This document shows, piece after piece, positions 18,591 through 28,342 of a DNA stretch of 64,000 nt. The notes under the pieces were generated by a model. That model worked only from the letters and a program-made list of their open reading frames with translations. It had not been told where the DNA came from and did no database searches. Source of the DNA: Pseudoalteromonas viridis (GTDB lineage: Bacteria; Pseudomonadota; Gammaproteobacteria; Enterobacterales; Alteromonadaceae); NCBI RefSeq assembly GCF_017742995.1, contig NZ_CP072425.1, positions 1,550,001 to 1,614,000 on the forward strand, given 5' to 3'. The translations under genes were made by a program, and so were the position numbers. Position 1 is the first letter of the stretch; the number at the start of each line of letters is the position of its first letter.

Positions 18591-18911
18591 TTACTCTTCG
18601 TTGATCTCTGGAATTTCCAGACCCATTTCCGTCATTATCTGACGCACTTCTGCCGGGATTTTCTCCGGGTTGTCTTTACGCAGATCTTCGTCACCGGGCA
18701 GTGGCTGGCCGGTAAAGGCATGCAGGAATGCCTCGCACAGTAATTCACTGTTTGTCGCGTGGCGCAGGTTATTGACCTGGCGGCGGGTGCGCTCATCAGT
18801 TAGCACTTTAAGTACGTTGAGCGGGATTGACACAGTAATCTTTTTTACCTGTTCTGATTTCTTACCGTGTTCTGCATAAGGGTGAATGTATTCACCGTTC
18901 CATTTAGCCAT
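18591..18911 (-). CDS. metJ: Methionine repressor MetJ
   Basis: The 106-residue protein (E. coli 105) contains the ribbon-helix-helix strand [20 protein letters not shown] and the [20 protein letters not shown] helices. With S-adenosylmethionine as corepressor, MetJ dimers bind tandem eight-base boxes. It diverges from metB with 300 bases between, which includes the MetJ-box array at 19162-19193, so this gene and its main target are neighbours, as in E. coli. Confidence 0.97.
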   Translation of the reverse strand: MAKWNGEYIHPYAEHGKKSEQVKKITVSIPLNVLKVLTDERTRRQVNNLRHATNSELLCEAFLHAFTGQPLPGDEDLRKDNPEKIPAEVRQIMTEMGLEIPEINEE

Positions 18912-19145
18912 AGTGATGTACTTGCCTCAGTGTTGTAGATGCAATGCGAATAAGACTGTGTACTGTGTATGGATCCAACCGTGACACGCAAGCTCTCTGT
19001 TGGCAATGTTGCACGTCATTTGCCATAGTTTAAGCTCAAATACTCAGTCTTATTAGCATAGAGTTCGCGTTGAGTGGCGAAATTTTATCGGTTTAAAAAA
19101 GATAGTCAAATACTAGTTATTTAGCCATTTAGCAGTATAAATGTT
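18912..19145. other. metJ side of the metJ-metB intergenic region
   Basis: About 230 bases between metJ and the metB promoter contain no gene. I saw no clean MetJ box near metJ itself; the boxes cluster at the metB end. Confidence 0.6.
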
Positions 19146-19174
19146 TTGACTTCTAACTTTTGTTCATCTAACCT
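19146..19174 (+). promoter_or_regulatory. metB promoter
   Basis: TTGACT and TAACCT are separated by exactly 17 bases. The MetJ-box array overlaps the -10 and extends past the start of transcription, the arrangement expected for repression. Confidence 0.6.
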
Positions 19175-19193
19175 TTTAGACGTCTAAACATCT
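19162..19193. promoter_or_regulatory. Tandem MetJ-box array
   Basis: Four adjacent eight-base units are GTTCATCT, AACCTTTT, AGACGTCT and AAACATCT. The third is a perfect MetJ consensus box, and the first and fourth match the consensus AGACGTCT at five or six positions. Confidence 0.85.
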
Positions 19194-19211
19194 AATTGAG
19201 TCAGGTGACCT

Positions 19212-20435
19212 ATGAGCCAAAGCAACAAGTCAACCATAGCGGTACGCACAGGCATTGATGCGGATAAGCATCATGGTGCAGTGGTGCCGCCGCTGTATCT
19301 GTCGACCACCTATTCTTTTGCCGACTTTGATAAAAAACGTGATTACGATTACGGACGCAGCGGCAACCCGAACCGCGATATTCTTGCGCAAACACTGGCG
19401 GAGCTTGAAGGTGGGGCTAAGGGCATCATTACGGCCACGGGGATGGCTGCGGTGCACCTGGTGACTCAGTTGCTGAATGCCGATGATACTTTGGTGATCC
19501 CACACGATTGTTACGGTGGCAGCTATCGTTTATTTACCTCGCTGGAAAAGCGCGGTTTGCTCAAGGTTAAAGTGCTCGACCTGACGCGCAGCGAAAGCTT
19601 GCAGGAGATCTTGGCCATCAAACCTAAGCTGGTTTGGATTGAAACACCCAGTAACCCCATTTTGCGATTAACCGATATCAAAGCGGTCACCGACGTTGCG
19701 GCGCAGTGCGGTGCACTGGTCGCCGCCGACAACACCTTTTTATCGCCTGCGTTGCAAAATCCCATCGCATTTGGCGTCGACATCGTGGTGCACTCAACAA
19801 CTAAATATATCAATGGTCACTCGGATGTGGTCGGCGGTGCGGTGATCGCCAAAACCGAGGAACTCGGTGATGAGCTGGCCTGGTGGGCGAATAATATCGG
19901 CATTACGGGGGCGCCGTTTGACAGTTACCTGACTTTACGTGGTTTGCGTACACTCAACGTGCGCCTGAAACAGCATCAGGAGAATGCGCTGGCGATTGCG
20001 CGCTACCTTGAACAATCTGAATTTGTCAGCCAGGTGTATTATCCCGGGCTGGAAAGTCATCCTCAGCACGCGCTGGCAAAACAACAGCAACAAGGCTTTG
20101 GTGGCATGGTGAGCTTTGACATTAAAGGGGAATTAGCAGATGCGGCCAAGTTCCTGACCAGTGTAAAACAATTCTCGCTGGCTGAATCCCTGGGCGGGGT
20201 TGAGAGTCTGATCTGCCACCCGGCAACCATGACGCATGCCGGCATGGATCCCGCAGCTCGTCTGGAAGCGGGCGTCGGTGACACGCTGATCCGTATTTCC
20301 GTGGGGATTGAAGAGATTGACGACTTATTGGCAGATTTAGAGCAGGCTTTTGCCGCGGTGAAAACTACGCAAAGCGGTTCTAGTGATAACGCGAAGGCCT
20401 TCAAGCTTTCGCCGGCACATACGGCATTGTGGTAG
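19212..20435 (+). CDS. metB: Cystathionine gamma-synthase
   Basis: MetB joins O-succinylhomoserine and cysteine to give cystathionine in methionine synthesis. The 407-residue enzyme of the Cys/Met PLP family has YDYGRSGNPNRD, the ATGMAAVHLV loop, and VHSTTKYINGHSDVVGG with the PLP-binding lysine. The C terminus has about 20 extra residues beyond the usual 386. The metJ-metBL context and tandem MetJ boxes favour MetB over MetC or MetZ. metL starts six bases after its stop, giving a metB-metL operon as in E. coli. Confidence 0.95.
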   Translation: MSQSNKSTIAVRTGIDADKHHGAVVPPLYLSTTYSFADFDKKRDYDYGRSGNPNRDILAQTLAELEGGAKGIITATGMAAVHLVTQLLNADDTLVIPHDCYGGSYRLFTSLEKRGLLKVKVLDLTRSESLQEILAIKPKLVWIETPSNPILRLTDIKAVTDVAAQCGALVAADNTFLSPALQNPIAFGVDIVVHSTTKYINGHSDVVGGAVIAKTEELGDELAWWANNIGITGAPFDSYLTLRGLRTLNVRLKQHQENALAIARYLEQSEFVSQVYYPGLESHPQHALAKQQQQGFGGMVSFDIKGELADAAKFLTSVKQFSLAESLGGVESLICHPATMTHAGMDPAARLEAGVGDTLIRISVGIEEIDDLLADLEQAFAAVKTTQSGSSDNAKAFKLSPAHTALW

Positions 20436-20440
20436 AAGAG

Positions 20441-22789
20441 ATGACAAAAGCAGTACATAAATTCGGTGGTTCGAGCCTGAGCTCGGCGGCACGCTATCAG
20501 GCGGTTGCCAATATTATTATTGGTCACTGCCAGAGTGGCGACTGTATCGTAGTGTCGGCGGCAGGTAAAACCACCAATACCCTGGTTGCCTTGTGGCAGA
20601 GTTATCAGCAGCAGGACGAGCGAGCGTTCAGCGACATCCTGCTACAGGTCGAAAATCATCAGTTACAACTGATCAGTGAGTTGTTCCCGGCTGCGCAGCA
20701 AACGCCGTTGGCGTCAGAGTTACGCGATGAGTTGAGCAGCATTGCTCGTCAGGCGCAGCTGCGCCAATTGCAGGAAGCACCACTACTGGCATTTGGGGAG
20801 ATCTGGTCGGCGCGCTTACTGGCGGCTTTACTGAACACCCTGAATATTACTACACAAGATGTGGATGCCCGCACTTTGTTTACCCAGCATCAGGGGCAGC
20901 TAATGCATAGCCTGAATCGCAGTGCCTGTCATCAGACGCTTGCTCAGGACAAAATTTACGTGGTCACTGGATTTATTGCGGCTGACAGTGAAGGTAATAC
21001 GGTCACGCTGGGGCGTAACGGTAGTGATTATAGTGCCACGCTGCTGGCCAGCTATCTGGATGCGGCGTCCGTGTCTATCTGGACAGATACACCAGGTGTG
21101 TTCAGCACCGATCCGCGTAAAGTGGGTAATGCCATCAAATACAGCAAGGTATGTCGTGCCCAGGCTAATTTACTGGCCCGTCTTGGTAACCCGGTTTTAC
21201 ATGCCAAGACATTATCGCCGTTGAAAGAAACCGCGATTAAGTTGCAGGTACGCAGCAGTTTTGAACCTGATGTGCAGGGCACCGAAGTGGTAAAACAAGG
21301 CTACAGCAAAGAAAAGCGCTTTGTAACTACCTTTGGCGAGCTGGACTTATTGCGTGTCGATACTCTGGCGTCGGGCGAAGTTGGCGCGCTGAGCCAACTC
21401 ATTCAGCATGGTATTCATCACTTTAATCAAAACGGCGAAGACTATTTGCTGGTGCCCAGCGAATTTACCCATCAGGTGGTACTACGCCTGAGCGGTCGGG
21501 TGACCATCGTTGAGTCCCACTTACGTGGCTTTGCCGTGGTCGCACCTGGTCCGGATATTGCGCCATTAGTGCGCCAGGCTCAGGCCGTGCTGGATGAGCA
21601 GGCTGTGGTGGTGCGCTTTACCCACAGTGCAACCGAGTACGCACTGTTCCTCACCGACCAGGCAATCGACAGTGATGTGTTGGCCATTTTGCATGATAAA
21701 TTGGTGAATAAAGGCCGTGAACTGGCGGTGATCATCGCTGGTCTGGGCAACGTGGGTGAGGTATTCCTCAACCAGTGTCAGCAACAAATTGCGCGCTTAC
21801 AAAGTCAGTTTGATCTTAAACTGGTGGCGCTGCTGCGTTCGCAGGAGATGGTGTTTTGCCCAAGCGGCCTGAACGTAACGCAATGGCAACAGCAGTGGCA
21901 AAGCGAAGCGCAGAGCTACTCTCACACCGAACTGCTGGATCGCATCAGTGAGCTGGATTACGAACATAAAGTGGTGATTGATATCACCGCCAGCGAGGCA
22001 TTTAGTCAGCTTTACCCGGATTTTGCCGCGCACGATTGTCATCTGATCAGTGCCAATAAGTATGCCGGTACTGCTGCGCATGACTGGTATCAGGCACTGC
22101 GCACTCAGTTGCAGGAGCGCAATTTGCTGTGGCGCTATAACACCAGCGTCGGAGCCGGGCTGCCGGTGAATTTTGCGCTGGCTGATCTGCAAAACAGCGG
22201 CGACAAAGTGGTGCGCATTGAAGGGGTTTTCTCTGGTACTTTATCCTGGCTATGCAGCAGCTTTGACGGCGAGCGCCCTTTTTCTGAGCTGGTCCTGGCT
22301 GCACAAGATATGGGTTATACCGAACCGGACCCTCGTGAAGACCTGTCTGGCCGGGACATGCAGCGCAAACTCTTGATCCTGGCGCGTGAGCTGGGTTTAC
22401 AGCTGGAGCTGGACGACATCGAACTGGAGGCGCTGATGCCGGCGTCTCTGGCGCAAGGCAGCTGGGAGAGCTTCCTGGCTCGCAAAGATGAACTAGATGC
22501 GTTTTATCAGCAGCGTGCTGAGGCGGCGGAGGCACAAGGTAAAGTGTTAAGGTATACCGGTGCGCTGGAAATTGATGCCGCTGGCAAGGTGCACGCCAAA
22601 GTGGGCATTGCACAGGTCGCTCAGGGCAGCGCCATTGCTAACCTGACGCCGGGCGATAATATTTTCGTTATCACCACGGGATGGTACGAACAAAACCCGC
22701 TGGTGATCCAGGGGCCAGGCGCGGGTAAAGAAGTCACCGCTGCGGGGATCCACTCCGATCTGTACTGGTTAACCCAGCAGCTGAGATAA
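20441..22789 (+). CDS. metL: Bifunctional aspartate kinase / homoserine dehydrogenase II
   Basis: The 782-residue protein (E. coli MetL 810) has an N-terminal aspartokinase with VHKFGGSSLSS and a GRNGSDYSATLLASYL motif, a central regulatory linker, and a C-terminal homoserine dehydrogenase with Rossmann GLGNVGEVFL, SANKYAGT and the GTLSWL segment. It catalyses the first and third steps of the pathway from aspartate to homoserine. The ATG at 20441 with GAAGAG upstream is chosen over a GTG at 20429 that overlaps metB. The pairing with metB and the MetJ boxes identify it as the methionine-regulated isozyme rather than ThrA. Confidence 0.96.
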   Translation: MTKAVHKFGGSSLSSAARYQAVANIIIGHCQSGDCIVVSAAGKTTNTLVALWQSYQQQDERAFSDILLQVENHQLQLISELFPAAQQTPLASELRDELSSIARQAQLRQLQEAPLLAFGEIWSARLLAALLNTLNITTQDVDARTLFTQHQGQLMHSLNRSACHQTLAQDKIYVVTGFIAADSEGNTVTLGRNGSDYSATLLASYLDAASVSIWTDTPGVFSTDPRKVGNAIKYSKVCRAQANLLARLGNPVLHAKTLSPLKETAIKLQVRSSFEPDVQGTEVVKQGYSKEKRFVTTFGELDLLRVDTLASGEVGALSQLIQHGIHHFNQNGEDYLLVPSEFTHQVVLRLSGRVTIVESHLRGFAVVAPGPDIAPLVRQAQAVLDEQAVVVRFTHSATEYALFLTDQAIDSDVLAILHDKLVNKGRELAVIIAGLGNVGEVFLNQCQQQIARLQSQFDLKLVALLRSQEMVFCPSGLNVTQWQQQWQSEAQSYSHTELLDRISELDYEHKVVIDITASEAFSQLYPDFAAHDCHLISANKYAGTAAHDWYQALRTQLQERNLLWRYNTSVGAGLPVNFALADLQNSGDKVVRIEGVFSGTLSWLCSSFDGERPFSELVLAAQDMGYTEPDPREDLSGRDMQRKLLILARELGLQLELDDIELEALMPASLAQGSWESFLARKDELDAFYQQRAEAAEAQGKVLRYTGALEIDAAGKVHAKVGIAQVAQGSAIANLTPGDNIFVITTGWYEQNPLVIQGPGAGKEVTAAGIHSDLYWLTQQLR

Positions 22790-22803
22790 TCACACCGTGA
22801 TAC

Positions 22804-22836
22804 AAAAAAGGCCGGTCATCATGACCGGCCTTTTTT
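22804..22836. terminator. Bidirectional terminator between metL and mrcA
   Basis: AAGGCCGGTCA-tca-TGACCGGCCTT is a perfect long stem flanked by A and T runs, serving both convergent genes. Confidence 0.96.
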
Positions 22837-22848
22837 GCGTGATGCTTA

Positions 22849-25296
22849 TCAGAACAATTCTTCCGTATCCGGCAATTGCTCTTCAAAGGGGGTACTTGAA
22901 CCGGTGTCCAGCACGTATTTAGTAGGGGCAGTACCGCGTTCAAAGTATTCGAAGCGACTGGTGTGATCGTTACGTTCACTCAGTAATCCGGTTTTTAAAT
23001 CGATGCGGACCGAGACCAGCCCTGGCGGCGGCTCAATGGGCGCCAGCGGCTCGTCTTTTAACGCGGCTTGCATAAACTGCACCCAGCCTGGCAGTGCAGA
23101 GGTGGCGCCGGCTTCGGCACCCACGACTTGTTGCTTGCCGAGGTTGGCATTGTAGGCTGCACGGCCCAGAGATTTACCGGGATCGTCAAAGCCCACCCAG
23201 ACCGTAGTCAGTACGTTGCGGTTAAATCCGGTGAACCAGGTATCGACCGAGTTGTTGGTGGTACCGGTTTTGCCTGCCAGATCTTTGCGTTTCAGTGCCT
23301 GAGCACGCCAGCCTGTGCCACTCCAGCCGGTTTTGTGTTTCCAGCTACCGCCACCCCAGACCACGCTTTTCATGGCATCGGCAATTAAAAATGCGTTTTG
23401 CTCCGAGATGATCCGTGGTGCACAGGTATACTGGTCGACTTCCCACTCTTCTTCCGTACATACGGTCAGCGGCTGAGCGGCGCCCAGCAGGTTGCCGTAA
23501 CTGTCGGTAAGCTTTTCAATAAAGTAGGTTTCGACCAGGTGGCCACCATTGGCAAAGGCGCTCATACCGCGTGCCATTTCCAGTGGCGTCAGTGAGGCAC
23601 TACCGAGCGCCAGCGATTCACTGCGGACGATGTCTTCGTTGTTAAAGCCAAACTTGAGAATGTGATCGGCGGCGGCACTCAAGCCCATGCCCCGCAGCAG
23701 GCGCACTGACACAACGTTTTTCGATTGTGCCAGGGCGCGACGGATACGAATAGGGCCACTGTACACGTCCGGACTGTTCTTCGGACGCCAGGCAACACCC
23801 ATACTTTTATCCCAATGGTTAATGGGGGCGTCATTAATGATGGTCGACAGTGTATAGCCGGATTCCAGCGCACCGGAATAAATAAATGGTTTGATGTTAG
23901 AGCCCACCTGGCGTTTAGCCTGAACAGCGCGATTGTACTGACTCTGCTGGAAGCTATAACCACCGACCAGGGCTTTGATACGGCCACTTTGAGGGTCGAG
24001 TGAGACCAGTGCACTGGCGGGCTGGGGCAGCTGGCTGAGCATCCAGCTCTGGTCTTTTTCACGTACCCAGATCTGCATACCTGGTGCCAGGATGTCGCTT
24101 GCCTGCTTGGGAGGCAAACCCTGACGACGCTCAGTGATATAGGCACGTGCCCAGTTTAATCCTGCCCAGGGTACAGTGATTGAAGCACCGTCTTTCAGTA
24201 GTACGGTCGCGCTTTGTTCTTCAAGCGCAGTGACCACGCCGGCACGTAACGGGTCGATTTCTCTCACCGGTTTGAGTCGCTCCAGGATCTGAGTCGCTGA
24301 CCAGGGAGCTTCTTCTGCCTGCCAGTACTGCGCCTCTGGGCCGCGGAAGCCATGGCGCATATCATAGGCATGCAGATTGTCGATAAGTGCTTGCTGTGCC
24401 GCAGCCTGAATATTGGATTCGACCGTAGTATAGACCTTAAAACCCGAATTATAGGCCTGATCTTCACCATAGGTTTTCACCATGTAAGCGCGCACCATTT
24501 CCGAAATATAAGGCGCATAGAGTTCTATCTCGGCGCCATGGCGCTTGGCCGTGATCGGTGCCTGGGTTGCTTCGTTGTATTGTGTCTGGGAAATATAGCC
24601 TTCAGTTAGCATCCTGCCCAATACAACGTTACGGCGTAACTTAGCACGTTGCGGGTTGCGGATAGGATTAAGCGCTGAAGGTGCTTTAGGCAGGCCTGCC
24701 AGCATAGCCATTTGTGCCAGGGTCAGCTCGTGCAGCTCCTTACCGTAATAAACCTGAGCGGCGGCACCAATGCCGAAAGCGCGATGGCCCAGCTCTATCT
24801 TGTTCAAATAAAGTTCCAGAATTTCATCTTTACTCAGTAGCCGCTCAATATGCAGCGCGATGAAAATTTCTTTTACCTTACGAATATAGGCTTTTTCCCG
24901 GGTCAGGAAGAAATTTCGTGCCAGCTGCATAGTAATGGTACTGGCGCCCTGTTTCTTCTCGCCGGTACTGACCAGGACAATAAAGGAGCGGACTATGCCT
25001 ATCGGGTCGATGCCAAAATGGTCATAAAAGCGGTTGTCTTCGGTGGCCAGAAAGGCCTGGAGTAAAGGCTCGGGAATGTCATTAATTTTAACCGGAATAC
25101 GGCGTTTTTCACCAAACTGGTTGATCAGTTTGCCGTCGCGGGTAAAGACCTGCATGGGGGTTTGCAGCTGTACATCTTTTAAAACCTTAACACTGGGAAT
25201 GTCTGATTTGACATAGTAATAAAGGCCGAACAGGGTAAGCAGGCCCAGTGTCGTGCAAAGCAGTATAAGTTGTAGTAATCTTTTTAATAAATTCAC
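22849..25296 (-). CDS. mrcA: Penicillin-binding protein 1A
   Basis: The 815-residue class A PBP polymerises and cross-links peptidoglycan. It has one N-terminal membrane helix (about residues 8-28), a GT51 glycosyltransferase domain with EDNRFYDHFGIDPIGI and GASTITMQLARN, an OB-like insert, and a transpeptidase domain with the active-site SNIK tetrad (SxxK), SKN and KTGTT. Length is slightly below the E. coli 850. It diverges from pilM, the usual position of mrcA/ponA beside the pilMNOPQ operon in gammaproteobacteria. Confidence 0.97.
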   Translation of the reverse strand: MNLLKRLLQLILLCTTLGLLTLFGLYYYVKSDIPSVKVLKDVQLQTPMQVFTRDGKLINQFGEKRRIPVKINDIPEPLLQAFLATEDNRFYDHFGIDPIGIVRSFIVLVSTGEKKQGASTITMQLARNFFLTREKAYIRKVKEIFIALHIERLLSKDEILELYLNKIELGHRAFGIGAAAQVYYGKELHELTLAQMAMLAGLPKAPSALNPIRNPQRAKLRRNVVLGRMLTEGYISQTQYNEATQAPITAKRHGAEIELYAPYISEMVRAYMVKTYGEDQAYNSGFKVYTTVESNIQAAAQQALIDNLHAYDMRHGFRGPEAQYWQAEEAPWSATQILERLKPVREIDPLRAGVVTALEEQSATVLLKDGASITVPWAGLNWARAYITERRQGLPPKQASDILAPGMQIWVREKDQSWMLSQLPQPASALVSLDPQSGRIKALVGGYSFQQSQYNRAVQAKRQVGSNIKPFIYSGALESGYTLSTIINDAPINHWDKSMGVAWRPKNSPDVYSGPIRIRRALAQSKNVVSVRLLRGMGLSAAADHILKFGFNNEDIVRSESLALGSASLTPLEMARGMSAFANGGHLVETYFIEKLTDSYGNLLGAAQPLTVCTEEEWEVDQYTCAPRIISEQNAFLIADAMKSVVWGGGSWKHKTGWSGTGWRAQALKRKDLAGKTGTTNNSVDTWFTGFNRNVLTTVWVGFDDPGKSLGRAAYNANLGKQQVVGAEAGATSALPGWVQFMQAALKDEPLAPIEPPPGLVSVRIDLKTGLLSERNDHTSRFEYFERGTAPTKYVLDTGSSTPFEEQLPDTEELF

Positions 25297-25520
25297 GAAT
25301 TTATCTCTAGCGAGACTCCCAATTACAATCGGACGCTGTTAGTATATCCTGATTAAAAAACGATTAATAATTTTTGCGTAAATTACTTTGTGCCTTATTG
25401 AGGTGCAAGGGAGTGTGGCCGAAAGTTGGCAAGTAGTATAACGCTTTTCGCCAAACTGTACCTAAATGACTAAACTCTTAATTAACACTGTACAGAATTC
25501 TGGATACTTGGGCTAATGGC

Positions 25521-26600
25521 ATGTTGCGTCAATTCTTAAAAAAACAAGCACCCATGATGGTCGGGGTAGACATAGGGTCACACTGTGTGAAGGCCGTATT
25601 GTTGGCTGAATCGAGCGCGGGTTACCGGGTCGAGGCTGTGGCCATTGAACCTTTACCTAAGGGCGCCATGAAAGAGCGTGCCATCCAGGACATAGAAGCG
25701 GTTGGTAAAGTCATCAGCAAAATACGCAAACGTCTGCCCAAAACCAGCCACTTTGCCGCTGTTGCGGTGTCCGGGCAAACGGTTATCACCAAAATGATTT
25801 TTATGGATGTGTCGTTAAACGATGCGGAATTAGAATCACAAATTGCCATTGAGGCCGACAGCCTTATTCCCTATCCGCTCGATGAAGTGAGCCTGGATTT
25901 TGAAAAACTGACCGTGAATGAAGCCGATCCCTCCAAGGTTAATGTATTACTGTCAGCGGCCAGAACAGAAAGTGTGCAGGCACGAGTCAGTGCGCTGGAA
26001 GAGGCCGGCTTGAAAGCAAAAGTCGTGGATGTCGAAAGCTATGCGCTGGCGCGTTCGGTTGAGGTACTGTATGGCCAGTTACCCTCGGATGCCTACGACA
26101 AAGTTGTGGGGATCATCGACATTGGTGCCGTGGTGACGCTGGTAAGTGTGGTGCAGTCAGGTAAAACTTTGTATACCCGGGACCAGGTGTTTGGGGGAGA
26201 GCAATATACCAATAGTATTGTCGCTTACTACAATAAGAGCTTCGATCAGGCTGAGCTGGCAAAAACCACCGGCGATCTGCCGCCCAACTACACGTTTGAA
26301 GTGCTCGCACCCTTTCAGACCTCTTTGTTGCAACAGGTACGACGTGCACTGCAAATGTTTATGACCACCAGTGGCCAGGACCAGGTCGATTATATCATTT
26401 TGACAGGGGGGACTGCACAGGTCGAAGGGCTTGATCGTCTGTTGGTTGATGAGCTCGGTGTACATGCCATTGTGGCGGATCCGTTTGCGAATATGGAAAT
26501 AGCACCTAAAGTGGATCGGGGTGTGCTGACCAATCACAGGGCGCAGTTTGCGATTGCAACCGGGTTGGCACTGAGGAGCTTTTCATCATGCCACATATAA
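25521..26600 (+). CDS. pilM: Type IV pilus inner-membrane assembly protein PilM
   Basis: PilM is the cytoplasmic actin-like component that binds the PilN N terminus in the alignment complex. The 359-residue protein begins with the ATPase-fold segment VGVDIGSHCVKAVLL and has later IIDIGAVVTLVSV and YIILTGGTAQVEGLD. It heads the pilMNOPQ operon, which anchors the secretin to the inner-membrane motor. It overlaps pilN by 13 bases. Confidence 0.96.
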   Translation: MLRQFLKKQAPMMVGVDIGSHCVKAVLLAESSAGYRVEAVAIEPLPKGAMKERAIQDIEAVGKVISKIRKRLPKTSHFAAVAVSGQTVITKMIFMDVSLNDAELESQIAIEADSLIPYPLDEVSLDFEKLTVNEADPSKVNVLLSAARTESVQARVSALEEAGLKAKVVDVESYALARSVEVLYGQLPSDAYDKVVGIIDIGAVVTLVSVVQSGKTLYTRDQVFGGEQYTNSIVAYYNKSFDQAELAKTTGDLPPNYTFEVLAPFQTSLLQQVRRALQMFMTTSGQDQVDYIILTGGTAQVEGLDRLLVDELGVHAIVADPFANMEIAPKVDRGVLTNHRAQFAIATGLALRSFSSCHI

Positions 26601-27184
26601 ATTTACTGCCATGGCGTGAGCAGCAACGGCAGGCTTCACAACAGAAATTCCTGACAATACTGGGCGTGATTGTGGCCGTCAGTTTGGCGCTGATGTATAG
26701 CATTGGTGCGTTTTATGACACCCTTAGAGAAGGGCAGGAAATCAAGAATCGCTATCTCTCCAGCGAGATTAAAAAGCTGGATAAGCGGATCGGCGAAATC
26801 CAGGGACTTAACCAGCAAAAAGAAAACCTGCAACGGCGTATCCGGCTGATTGAAGAGCTACAAAGCAACCGGAATCTCGGTACGCAGATCATTGATGAGG
26901 TCGCGCGGGTGGTGCCTGCGGGCGTCTATCTGACCAGCCTGGAGCGGCAGCAAAATATGATCAAAGTCATCGGCCGCAGTGAATCCAACAACCGCTTATC
27001 GCAGATGTTACGGGCGGTGGAGTCCTCTTACTTACTACGTGACCCCTTACTTCAAGGGATTGTAGCGGGTGAAAGAGAAGAGCGCTTGCTGAGCAATTTC
27101 ACCATGAATTTTTACGTCAAAACGTTTGCTCAGATGGAAAAAGAGCGCGCCGAGCTGGCTCAGACAACCGAGGCGGAGAATTAA
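26588..27184 (+). CDS. pilN: Type IV pilus assembly protein PilN
   Basis: The 198-residue protein starts MPHINLLPWREQQRQ, the conserved PilN cytoplasmic motif (INLLPWR) that binds PilM. A single membrane helix at about residues 22-42 is followed by a coiled coil and a periplasmic ferredoxin-like domain that pairs with PilO. It overlaps the end of pilM and is four bases from pilO. Confidence 0.96.
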   Translation: MPHINLLPWREQQRQASQQKFLTILGVIVAVSLALMYSIGAFYDTLREGQEIKNRYLSSEIKKLDKRIGEIQGLNQQKENLQRRIRLIEELQSNRNLGTQIIDEVARVVPAGVYLTSLERQQNMIKVIGRSESNNRLSQMLRAVESSYLLRDPLLQGIVAGEREERLLSNFTMNFYVKTFAQMEKERAELAQTTEAEN

Positions 27185-27187
27185 GCC

Positions 27188-27790
27188 ATGAAATTTGATC
27201 TGAAGTCGCTGCAGGAGATTGACTGGAATGAAATAGAGCTGGACAACATCGGTGAATGGCCGATGCCGGTCAAGGCCATCTGTTGTGTTGTGGTCGTCGT
27301 GATCATGTTGGTGATAGGCTATAGCATGCTGGTTTCGGCGTCTGTGGACAGCTTTGAGCGAGCGGTAAAGCAAGAGGAAGATCTGCGCACCAGTTACCGT
27401 ATTAAGTATGGTCGGGCGAATAACCTGGAGTTATATCGCCAGCAAATGCAGGATATGGAAGCCCAATTTTCTCAGCTATTAAGAAAGCTGCCGACGTCGA
27501 ACGAAACACCGGGATTGCTCGATGATTTAACCTATGTGGGCACTTCCAGTGGCCTGACGTTTTTAAAAATAGGCTGGATGCCGGAAGTTAAAAAAGAGTT
27601 TTATACTGAACTGCCTATCAATCTCGAAGTGGTCGGGACTTATCATGAGTTTGGTGAATTCGTCAGTAAAGTGGCGCAGTTGCCGCGTATTGTGAGCTTG
27701 CATGACTTCCGAATTGAAGGTGCCGGTAATAACCAGCTGGTGTTCAGTGTGGTGGCAAAAACATATCGCTATGAGCAGGAGAGTGAATAA
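27188..27790 (+). CDS. pilO: Type IV pilus assembly protein PilO
   Basis: The 200-residue protein has an N-terminal cytoplasmic segment, a membrane helix at about residues 30-52 (VKAICCVVVVVIMLVIGYSM), a coiled coil, and a periplasmic ferredoxin-like domain ending VVAKTYRYEQ. It forms heterodimers with PilN. Its stop codon overlaps the pilP start (TAATG), indicating coupling. Confidence 0.96.
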   Translation: MKFDLKSLQEIDWNEIELDNIGEWPMPVKAICCVVVVVIMLVIGYSMLVSASVDSFERAVKQEEDLRTSYRIKYGRANNLELYRQQMQDMEAQFSQLLRKLPTSNETPGLLDDLTYVGTSSGLTFLKIGWMPEVKKEFYTELPINLEVVGTYHEFGEFVSKVAQLPRIVSLHDFRIEGAGNNQLVFSVVAKTYRYEQESE

Positions 27791-28329
27791 TGAAACACCT
27801 GCTTGTTTTGCTGACGATAATGGTGCTGACAGGGTGTAACGATAACACTGCAGAACAAAAAGAGTTTATTGATAGGGTTCAGGCCAATGCAACGCCAAGC
27901 ATTGACCCTATGCCTGAAATGGCCCGCTTTGAACATTTTCCTTACAGTGCTGGCAGATTGCGTAGCCCGTTTGTGGCACCACAGCCCGAAGTGATTGAAA
28001 GTCGTCTGGTGCAAGTTAAAAATTGTCTGCACCCGGACCCTAATCGGCCCCGTGATCCGCTGGAAAAATATGCGCTGGATAACCTGACAATGAAAGGGAT
28101 TATCACACGCGGCGAGACCGTTTGGGCCCTAGTCCGCGCGGCCGATCATGGCTTGTTCAGAATTAAGAAAAACGAATATATGGGTTTGTATCACGGTAAA
28201 GTTATCAGCGTACAGGCCGACCATTTGGAGCTGATGGAGCTGATCCCAGATGGGACCGGGTGCTGGAAAGAGCGCCTGAGCAAAGTCGAAATGGTAGAAG
28301 CCGAGGACGTCGGTGCCAGTGAAGAATAA
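27790..28329 (+). CDS. pilP: Type IV pilus pilotin-like lipoprotein PilP
   Basis: The 179-residue protein has a lipoprotein signal peptide (MKHLLVLLTIMVLTGCNDN) with the lipobox LTGC, a disordered linker, and a C-terminal beta-sandwich with LRSPFVAPQ, the characteristic PilP segment. It links PilN/PilO to the secretin PilQ across the periplasm. It precedes pilQ by 13 bases. Confidence 0.95.
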   Translation: MKHLLVLLTIMVLTGCNDNTAEQKEFIDRVQANATPSIDPMPEMARFEHFPYSAGRLRSPFVAPQPEVIESRLVQVKNCLHPDPNRPRDPLEKYALDNLTMKGIITRGETVWALVRAADHGLFRIKKNEYMGLYHGKVISVQADHLELMELIPDGTGCWKERLSKVEMVEAEDVGASEE

Positions 28330-28342
28330 AAAAGGTGAAAAT